37,522 nt of DNA, from assembly GCA_937902315.1 (NCBI GenBank), contig CALGUG010000022.1, positions 1 through 37,522 of the forward strand, in the 5' to 3' direction. A program made the position numbers and the translations under genes. The notes under the pieces are model-generated. The model was not told where the DNA came from. It saw nothing but the letters and a program-made list of their open reading frames with translations, and searched no databases. Shown here piece after piece: positions 17,069 through 23,063 of this stretch. Source of the stretch: an uncultured Chloroflexales bacterium (GTDB lineage: Bacteria > Chloroflexota > Chloroflexia > Chloroflexales > Chloroflexaceae). How positions within the stretch are numbered: position 1 is the stretch's first letter; each line of letters opens with the position of its first letter.

Positions 17069-17461
17069 CTAATTGTGCCCAAGCGCTGCGGGATTCACTT
17101 GGAGATTAGGATATTCGAGCAGCGACTGAGGTGCAAGAAAGTCGATCTGGATCATCGCGGCGGCCTCTTTGACCAGAGCGAGCAGCTCTATAAAGTCGAC
17201 CGCATCGAGCACAAGGCCAACTTGGCCGATCCACAAGCGACGGTTGTGGTGCGGATCGCATTCGAGCATACACCAAGCCTGCTGTACCTTGCTCTCATCG
17301 CTGGTGCCGTATTGTTCGAGAAACTCAGCGAAGAACAGAAAGTCTGGTTCGCTCAGGCGCAGGGTCGAGATCTCCCAAATCAGATGGATGGTGCCGTGCT
17401 CGCACTGCGAGATCATACGCGATTCGTTGCCATAGGCGATGACCGTCATATTTAAACACAT
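17069..17461 (-). CDS. Hypothetical protein, nitroreductase operon partner
   Basis: I read 130 residues from the ATG at 17461, 11 nt after the nitroreductase stop. A longer frame reaching 17638 would overlap that gene and adds arginine/serine-rich sequence typical of a shadow frame. Another ATG lies at 17449. The protein is soluble, with MISQCEHGTIHLIWEISTL (about 16-34) and LWIGQVGLVLDAVDFIELLA (about 75-94), and resembles small beta-plus-helix proteins. I do not recognise a family. It should be co-transcribed with the nitroreductase and ends at a strong terminator. Confidence 0.7.
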   Translation of the reverse strand: MCLNMTVIAYGNESRMISQCEHGTIHLIWEISTLRLSEPDFLFFAEFLEQYGTSDESKVQQAWCMLECDPHHNRRLWIGQVGLVLDAVDFIELLALVKEAAAMIQIDFLAPQSLLEYPNLQVNPAALGHN

Positions 17462-17472
17462 AGCGCGTGCCC

Positions 17473-18096
17473 TTATTCTGTAATCCAGCGAACTTTTTGT
17501 GCGATAGGGCGGCGAATCCCTTGCGGCCATTCGCGCTTCGGCATACCTACGTAGAGAAAACCGAGTAGACGGGCTGGCTCTTCTAGGTCCGCCACCTTGG
17601 CGACGTGGGGATGGATCACTACTTTGCCGCTGGTCCACTTAGCAGCTAAGCCCATCGATGCGGCGACGGTGTGAATGATATAGGCCGAGATGCCCGCAGC
17701 GATCTGCTCTTCCCACTCGGGCATGCGCGGCTTGCCATGCAGATCGTACTCGGGCGACATACCGATGCTGATCCACACGGGCGCTTGCCAAGCTCGTTCG
17801 CGTTGAGCTGCTTCGCCCGCCTCGCTGTAGAGCGCTGGCGGCGTGACCAAGCGATAGGCCTCGCCGAAAGCATCGCTCAGCTTCTGGCGACCATCGCCCG
17901 CGAAGACCGTAAAGCGCCACGGCTCGGTCTTGCCATGGCTGGGCGCCCAGTTAGCAGCTTCTAGCATCGTTTCAACCAAGGAGAGATCGATCGGCTCTGG
18001 CGAGACATCGGCCAAGCCAAAGCTGCGTCGCTTACGAATCGCATCGAGTAATGCGCGAGTTTCGGAAGGAATCGAGAGAGTTTCTTCGGCAGACAT
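17473..18096 (-). CDS. Nitroreductase-family protein (YdjA-like)
   Basis: The 207-residue protein is a flavin-dependent nitroreductase of the short YdjA-like type, which reduces nitro compounds or related substrates with NAD(P)H. FMN-binding residues are suggested by AIRKRRSFG (about 19-27) and ANWAPSHGKTEPWRFTVF (about 48-65); GLAAKWTSG (about 149-157) and LGFLYVGMPKREWP near residue 180 complete the family pattern. The start at 18096 has only a weak ribosome site. A possible promoter lies at 18158-18186. Confidence 0.92.
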   Translation of the reverse strand: MSAEETLSIPSETRALLDAIRKRRSFGLADVSPEPIDLSLVETMLEAANWAPSHGKTEPWRFTVFAGDGRQKLSDAFGEAYRLVTPPALYSEAGEAAQRERAWQAPVWISIGMSPEYDLHGKPRMPEWEEQIAAGISAYIIHTVAASMGLAAKWTSGKVVIHPHVAKVADLEEPARLLGFLYVGMPKREWPQGIRRPIAQKVRWITE

Positions 18097-18157
18097 GGGT
18101 ATCTTTCTTATATATGGAATGTTGTACTATCAGCTTCAAGACAAAGTAGCTGGTGTT

Positions 18158-18186
18158 AGGGTATACTAATCCTTCGACTTTGTCAA
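18158..18186 (-). promoter_or_regulatory. Possible sigma-70 promoter for nitroreductase operon
   Basis: The minus strand reads TTGACA (18181-18186) and, 17 bp on, TACCCT (18158-18163); an alternative -10 is TATACC at 15-bp spacing. It would give a leader of about 50-60 nt before the start codon at 18096. The -10 match is only moderate. Confidence 0.4.
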
Positions 18187-18387
18187 GTTATTGCTATCGA
18201 AACTGATTAAACCCTAGGAAAGCTGCTATTTGGCCTTTGCCATGGGTTTACTGAGCGCTGTTTTGGCATTGGCTTTCACTGTAGAGGCTGAGAGGCACTG
18301 CGTGTTTAGACCCAGTCTGCTTGCAGCCTTGCTTTTTCAGGCGGTCTCGGCTGACGGGCAGCTAGCACCCCTTTTGGGCGGGCAGGA

Positions 18388-18411
18388 TGTTGGTAGCCGT
18401 AGGCGGACGCG
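18388..18411 (-). repeat. 24-bp dispersed repeat, copy 4
   Basis: Minus-strand copy in the 721-bp gap 18097-18817, which holds no convincing gene. Downstream on the plus strand is a small GGGGTAAAGCCCC hairpin. A comparable GGGCTAGTGCCC hairpin follows copy 1. Confidence 0.72.
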
Positions 18412-18489
18412 GTTAAAGACCGACTTGGGGTAAAGCCCCCGCCGCCATAGTGTTGTAGCTAGCAATGAGGACTAAGACACAGAAACAGG

Positions 18490-18607
18490 TTTTACCACAG
18501 AGACGCTGAGGCTCTAGAACAAGTTTTACCACCGAGGCACTGAGACACTGAGGCGTTAGAACAAGTTTTACCACTGAGGCACCGAGACACTGAGGCTCTA
18601 GAACAAG
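18490..18607. repeat. 42-bp tandem array, about 2.8 copies
   Basis: Units starting at 18490 (short), 18524 and 18566 carry TTTTACCACCGAGGCACTG, then AGACACTGAGGCGTTAG, then AACAAG. This is the reverse complement of the array at 11346-11584. It runs directly into the left arm of element E3. The frame read through it is an artefact. Confidence 0.88.
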
Positions 18608-18766
18608 TTTTATCACCGAAGCACCGAGACACTGAGACACTGAGTCTTTTGAGAGTTATTGCTTGTGTATGCAGTACCGTTTAAGTGCTTGCGCATAAAG
18701 TTAAGATAGCGAGTCTAACGCTCTTTTTTCTTTATTTCTCTGTGCCTCTGTACCTCTCTGTGGTGA
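18608..18766. repeat. Composite inverted-repeat element E3
   Basis: The left arm has CACCGAAGCACCGAGACACT; the core is type 1 (TTATTGCTTGTGTATGCAGT, AGTGCTTGCGCATAA); the right arm is TCTCTGTGCCTCTG, then CTCTGTGGTGA. It lies immediately before the terminator of the oppDF pair. Confidence 0.78.
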
Positions 18767-18768
18767 AT

Positions 18769-18799
18769 GAAAAAAGCACCCCCCGTTTGGGAGGTGCTT
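18769..18799 (-). terminator. Rho-independent terminator of oppDF
   Basis: An 11-bp stem with one mismatch (18774-18784 with 18789-18799) has a GTTT-type loop and is followed on the minus strand by six T residues. It lies 19 bp past the stop of the ATPase gene at 18818. Confidence 0.93.
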
Positions 18800-18817
18800 G
18801 AGGCTTGTTTAGAACAA

Positions 18818-19750
18818 TTACACGCGGCTTGCCGCCACAAAGTGACCGGGCGAAACCTCGACCATGCGCGAATCTTTCTCGGTGTAGTCGAAGTTCGGGT
18901 CCATGATCAAGTGCTGGCGGGTGCGCTCGATATCCGGGTCGGGAATCGGCACTGCCGAAAGCAGCACTTTGGTGTAGGGGTGGATCGGGTTGTTGTACAG
19001 CTCGTCGGTTTCGGCCAGCTCTACAATCTTGCCCTTGTACATCACCGCTACACGCTGGCACATGTGGCGAATCATGCTCAAGTCGTGTGCAATGAACAGG
19101 TAGGTCAGCTTCAACTGCTCTTGCAGGTCTTGCAACAGGTTGATAACCTGAGCCTGAATCGACACGTCGAGCGCCGAGATCGGCTCGTCACAGATGATCA
19201 GCTTGGGCTCGACTGCGAGCGCACGTGCGATACCGACACGCTGGCGCTGACCGCCCGAGAACTCGTGCGGATAGCGGTTTGCGAAGGCGGGGTTGAGACC
19301 CACCAGCTCCAGCAGTTCGTTCACGCGCTCGCGCACGGCCTTGCCTTGGCGCAGATTGTGTACGCGGATCGGCTCGCTGATGATGTCGCCGATCGTCATA
19401 CGCGGGTTCAAGCTCGCGTAGGGGTCTTGGAAGACCATCTGCACGTTGCGGCGCATCTTGCGCAGGGCATCGCCGCGCAGCTGAGCCAGGTCGGTGCCTT
19501 CGAACAGCACCTGACCACCGGTTGGGCGGTAGAGCTGCAGCACGGTACGACCGGTTGTGCTCTTGCCGCTACCCGACTCACCTACCAGACCCAAGGTCTC
19601 GCCGGGATAGACGTTGAAGGTCACATCGTCGACGGCCTTGACAGCGCCGACTTGGCGCTGGAAGATGATGCCACGATTGATTGGGAAGTGTTTGACCAGG
19701 TTCTGTACCTTCAACAGAGGTTCGGAACCGGCGGCTTGATATGTTGTCAT
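18818..19750 (-). CDS. oppF: Peptide ABC transporter ATPase, OppF/DppF type
   Basis: The 310-residue ATPase powers an oligopeptide/dipeptide-type importer at the inner face of the membrane. Walker A is GESGSGKSTTGR (about residue 58), the signature is FSGGQRQRVGIARAL (about 153), and Walker B is LIICDEPISALDVS (about 173). The extended C-terminus with PIHPYTKVLLSAVPIPDPD is the Opp/Dpp regulatory tail. ATGA overlap with the upstream gene implies translational coupling. Substrate (peptide, nickel or sugar) cannot be told, and no permease or binding-protein gene lies in the window. Confidence 0.95.
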   Translation of the reverse strand: MTTYQAAGSEPLLKVQNLVKHFPINRGIIFQRQVGAVKAVDDVTFNVYPGETLGLVGESGSGKSTTGRTVLQLYRPTGGQVLFEGTDLAQLRGDALRKMRRNVQMVFQDPYASLNPRMTIGDIISEPIRVHNLRQGKAVRERVNELLELVGLNPAFANRYPHEFSGGQRQRVGIARALAVEPKLIICDEPISALDVSIQAQVINLLQDLQEQLKLTYLFIAHDLSMIRHMCQRVAVMYKGKIVELAETDELYNNPIHPYTKVLLSAVPIPDPDIERTRQHLIMDPNFDYTEKDSRMVEVSPGHFVAASRV

Positions 19751-20772
19751 GGCTGCACCACTTTCTCTCCAAATTCACGCGACTTCTTAGCGGTGCGAAG
19801 GTCATACCAAGCAGCTGCAAGGTGCTCCGGATGTCCATCGGGAACGGGCAGAAGCGGCGGAGCTTCCTTCCAACACCGTTCAGTAGCATACGGATTACGC
19901 GGTGCAAAGGGATCGCCGATAATCGGCTGGGTAAGATCTGGTGGCATACCGCCGATCTGAACGAGACGCGTACCGCGCTTCTGGTCGGCGCGCGGCAACG
20001 AGTTCAACAGACCTAAGGTATAGGCGTGGCGGGTGTCTTTAAAGACCTCGCGCACAGGCCCACGTTCTACGATCCGGCCAGCGTACATTACTTGCAAAGT
20101 ATCGGCCAGACCTGCCACTACACCCAAGTCGTGCGTAATCCAAATAATCGCCATACCCAACTTCTCTTGGAGGCGGCGAACAAGGTCGATAATCTGAGCT
20201 TGGATTGTTACGTCGAGAGCGGTTGTCGGCTCGTCAGCGATCAGCAATTTCGGGTTACAGGCCAAACCGATCGCGATCATCACGCGCTGGCGCATACCAC
20301 CCGAGAACTGGTGGGGATAGTCGCGCAGACGGCGGCGCGCATCAGGAATACCTACCATCTCGAGCAATTCGGTTGCTCGATCGTCGGCTTCCTTCTGATT
20401 CATGTTCATGTGCAGAGTCAGCACTTCGGTGATCTGGCGACCAATGGTCAACACTGGATTCAGTGATGTCATCGGGTCTTGGAAGATCATACCGATCTGA
20501 CCGCCGCGAACCTTGCGCAGCTCGTCGTTTGGCATGCTCAACAGATCTGAACCCTCGAAGAGAACCTGACCTTTTTCGATACGTCCGGGAGGTGTTGGGA
20601 TGAGACGCAGCATCGAGAGCACGTGAACACTCTTACCGCTACCGCTTTCGCCGACAACACCCAGGATTTCGCCTTCACGGAGGGTGTACGAAACACCATT
20701 TACCGCTTGGACCACACCGTCTTGCGTATCAAAACGCACGGTGAGATCCTTAACTTCCATCAAGACACCCAT
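19747..20772 (-). CDS. oppD: Peptide ABC transporter ATPase, OppD/DppD type
   Basis: The 341-residue partner ATPase carries Walker A GESGSGKSVH (about 40), the signature FSGGMRQRVMIAIGLA (about 151), Walker B LLIADEPTTALDVT (about 171) and the Opp/Dpp C-terminus with a cysteine (ATERCW, about 291), where iron-sulphur clusters are bound in some relatives. Start at 20772 with GGAGGAG about 10 nt upstream; an ATG four codons later is possible. It is coupled to oppF by a 4-bp overlap. A -10 box and a palindrome lie upstream at 20860-20897. Confidence 0.95.
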   Translation of the reverse strand: MGVLMEVKDLTVRFDTQDGVVQAVNGVSYTLREGEILGVVGESGSGKSVHVLSMLRLIPTPPGRIEKGQVLFEGSDLLSMPNDELRKVRGGQIGMIFQDPMTSLNPVLTIGRQITEVLTLHMNMNQKEADDRATELLEMVGIPDARRRLRDYPHQFSGGMRQRVMIAIGLACNPKLLIADEPTTALDVTIQAQIIDLVRRLQEKLGMAIIWITHDLGVVAGLADTLQVMYAGRIVERGPVREVFKDTRHAYTLGLLNSLPRADQKRGTRLVQIGGMPPDLTQPIIGDPFAPRNPYATERCWKEAPPLLPVPDGHPEHLAAAWYDLRTAKKSREFGEKVVQP

Positions 20773-20859
20773 AGTGTAGCTGCTCCTCCTACAGTGCTTT
20801 GCGAAACGACGGACATCCCCATTGATGTGACATTCGCCTACATATGACTGAGGGTTCTT

Positions 20860-20897
20860 ATTATACCGCTGTTTGTCATCTTGCTTGTACGGTACAA
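20860..20897 (-). promoter_or_regulatory. oppDF promoter -10 with upstream palindrome
   Basis: The minus strand has a perfect TATAAT (20860-20865) about 90 nt before the oppD start. Upstream lies TTGTAC-G-GTACAA (20885-20897), a perfect 6-bp inverted repeat around one base that overlaps where the -35 contact should be. No good TTGACA is present, so an activator or repressor site is plausible. Confidence 0.5.
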
Positions 20898-21160
20898 TAA
20901 GCGTTTTCCGTCTCCATGTGTCCTGAGGCGACGCCAGTCAACCCAGGTAACATCCCAAGCACCCCATCAATGATTGGCAGGAATGTTGAACCACCTGATC
21001 GCTTGCCGAAGCAAAGCTGCTGACTGGAAGATTTAATAGTTTTTTCTATTTGGCAAAACTGAGTGCACACAATACTGCTTTGCCTGCGCCTCGTAGCTTC
21101 GAGACTCACAAAACATACAAACAATTACACAATAGCACACTCAGGTTTGTAGAGCGACAT

Positions 21161-21184
21161 AACATACAACCCGTATGTTCATAC
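21161..21184. promoter_or_regulatory. Overlapping inverted repeats, operator-like
   Basis: AACATAC-AACCC-GTATGTT (21161-21179) is a perfect 7-bp inverted repeat, and it overlaps GTATG-TT-CATAC (21173-21184). Both resemble repressor sites. No gene can be assigned. Confidence 0.4.
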
Positions 21185-21268
21185 AAACTTGATAAGGGCT
21201 AACATGGCCCTTGAGTAGAGCTATTGAGAACGCTTGCTATGCGTAAATAGGCTTATTGAATACGCGAA

Positions 21269-21286
21269 GTATTGTGTACACAATAC
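21269..21286. promoter_or_regulatory. Perfect 18-bp palindrome
   Basis: GTATTGTGTACACAATAC reads the same on both strands. Related sequences lie at 21061-21075 (GAGTGCACACAATAC) and 21126-21134 (TACACAATA), so several sites may bind one dimeric regulator. Confidence 0.5.
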
Positions 21287-21706
21287 GTATCACATGTCGA
21301 GTAGTATTTGCAAATACAAATAAACTATTAAATACTTGTTTTTGTCGTTTTCGCATCCAGAATTATGTCTATTATACGCGAAATTGCCTACAATACCAAA
21401 TCGACATGTCCTAGAACAAGCTCGCGATTTATGCCCCATGTTCGGGCACAAGTCGGGCCTATTGCGGGCTGTAGCGAGGCCGTTCTCATTCTGATCGGCA
21501 GCGCTTGCGAGCCGCTCTTCTGCGCTTTCGTTTGGATTGGACAATCTATACAAGAAAGCTGGCCCGATTTCCTGCCAGTTGTTCTAAAAAGGAGCAGCGA
21601 GAGCGCTCTTTTTGCCCAGAGCAGATCTCGCTACCTTTGCCGCCCAAGCTCTTTGATGCCTGTAGCGCTCTGACGGCGAAGACTTTACCTCAAAGCGGGC
21701 CTTAAC

Positions 21707-21730
21707 CGCGTCCGCCTACGGCTATCAACA
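21707..21730 (+). repeat. 24-bp dispersed repeat, copy 5
   Basis: Plus-strand copy with the flanking TTAAC before and TTTTGCCCGCC after that match the flanks of copy 4. Confidence 0.72.
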
Positions 21731-21882
21731 TTTTGCCCGCCGCCTCGGGCTTATCGTTTTGTGCTTCGCAGCCGCCCCCCAAAGCCCCGAAACACTTGCC
21801 TGCCCCAAGCTCAAGCCCGCTTGCGCCCCTCGCGCTTAAACAAGCTCGCACTCGCCCAGCACTTGGCGCACCCACGGGGTAG

Positions 21883-22003
21883 TAGCAAATCTGTTGAAAG
21901 ACCTGCGCTTATGGAACGCAGGAAAACAAAATCGAGGTGTGAAAGAATAGGCAAACTCCACTCTGCCCAAGGCCAAATAGAAACGAAACAAGCGGATTTG
22001 CTA
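21883..22003 (-). repeat. MITE-like element, 121 bp
   Basis: The ends are TAGCAAATCTG and CGGATTTGCTA (10 of 11 inverted matches, TA at both ends). The minus-strand body has CTATTTGGCCTTGGGCAGAG and AGCGCAGGTCTTTCAAC, matching the copy at 31183. Confidence 0.78.
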
Positions 22004-22103
22004 CAACGTGCCCTAGAGCGAAGAAAGGCCAACATTCTTGCTCAGCGCTGCGCGATGTTATGCTTCGCCTGCGCCGAGGCGCGGCGGGCGTGCTAGGCCA
22101 AGC

Positions 22104-22649
22104 TTAGGCAGCGCTGAGGGCGCGATGCTCGCGCCACAGGCCCAGCGCCGTCAAGATCAGCACTACGCTTACCAAGCTAGGGGTCACCACAAAGCTGTTT
22201 GCTCCCCACAGCCAGCCCGAGAGCGACCCAGCTAGCACCATGCCGATAGAGCAGAAGAGATAGGCCCGACTCTCGTAGAGCCAGACGAATGGCAGGAAGT
22301 GCGCGCCCACTAAGATCGCCAGAAACCAAGGTACAACCTCGGGCATAAGCTGATAGCAGGCGATCATGAGCGGAATAAACAGGATCTGGAGGCCACCTAC
22401 ATATCCCACTAAGTTGCTGAGCGCGTTCCCTTTGGCGAACAGATCGATCTTCATCAGTGCGCCGATCGCTAGACCGCCCGGCAAGAGCAATCCGGCCCCA
22501 AACAAATAGATCAGGGCTTGCCATGGTCCCGCTGGCAGTAAAAGACCTGCGACACTAAAGCCAAACCACAAGATACAGCCTGCTAGGATCATCGGAAGGC
22601 CCCGCACAGTACGCACAGCCAGATCAAGCTTAATTGTTGCTAGCTCCAC
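22104..22649 (-). CDS. Polytopic membrane protein, DUF7010-like
   Basis: The 181-residue protein has about six hydrophobic segments (near residues 20-36, 45-62, 78-98, 104-122, 127-146 and 152-170) and the charged loop LMKIDLFAKGNALSNLVG (about 65-82). The pattern resembles small DUF7010-type membrane proteins of unknown function; this assignment is tentative. The GTG start at 22649 is the one that keeps the amphipathic N-terminus; AGGAG lies somewhat far upstream. The gene stands alone between repeats. Confidence 0.8.
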   Translation of the reverse strand: MELATIKLDLAVRTVRGLPMILAGCILWFGFSVAGLLLPAGPWQALIYLFGAGLLLPGGLAIGALMKIDLFAKGNALSNLVGYVGGLQILFIPLMIACYQLMPEVVPWFLAILVGAHFLPFVWLYESRAYLFCSIGMVLAGSLSGWLWGANSFVVTPSLVSVVLILTALGLWREHRALSAA

Positions 22650-22876
22650 AGGAATTACCTACTCCTTTTGCTGTTGCTCAACAGCTTGCTTACCCCATGC
22701 CGAGCGTTCAGGCGGCGGCGTTTGCGCAGGGAGCCGCCCTGCAACGAGGCTCGTAAAGATAGAGCGCCGCATCTTAAGCAGCGCCCTAAGCTATAATAGC
22801 CCGCTTCATCGGCCTGTCTATGATACCAAAAAGGCGGGGATGTTTTTTTAGCTCAAGAGCTCTAATAAAGACGTAT

Positions 22877-23012
22877 TTACCACAGGGGCACAGAGTCACT
22901 GAGCCTTTTGAAAGGTCGTGCTTGTGTATGCTGAGATATTCGAAACAATGCTCAAGCTATATGCTTTCTGGGCCTTCTCTTTATCTCTCGGTGTCTCAGT
23001 GTCACAGTGGTG
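22877..23012. repeat. Composite inverted-repeat element E4
   Basis: The left arm is ACCACAGGGGCACAGAGTCA and the right arm CTCGGTGTCTCAGTGTC, then ACAGTGGTGA, with a diverged core. It lies at the 3' boundary of the McrB-type operon, in the 414-bp gap 22650-23063, where I see no gene. Confidence 0.72.
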
Positions 23013-23063
23013 AGTGAAACAGCCTCTGTGCTGAAGTTTGCGCTTTAACTCGGCTTGCATCTT

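Larger units (their letters stand above)
20898..21706. other. Long non-coding region with palindromes
   Basis: The gap 20773-22103 is the longest without a convincing gene. Short ORFs on both strands (82, 87 and 102 codons) lack ribosome sites and recognisable content. An AT-rich part around 21100-21370 carries several palindromes, listed separately. The 3' part carries a 24-bp repeat and a MITE-like element. It could contain decayed genes or an unrecognised RNA. Confidence 0.5.

Noticed and set aside
17462..17638. N-terminal extension of the gene ending at 17069
   Set aside because: It overlaps the nitroreductase coding sequence on the same strand in another frame and has an arginine/serine-rich composition typical of a shadow frame.
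18230..18433. 67-aa ORF on the plus strand
   Set aside because: It covers a 24-bp dispersed repeat and lacks a ribosome site. It is more likely intergenic sequence.
20876..21124. 82-aa ORF on the minus strand
   Set aside because: No ribosome site, no recognisable motif, and composition like non-coding DNA. The 87-aa (21290-21553) and 102-aa (21365-21673) ORFs in the same gap overlap each other and are rejected likewise.
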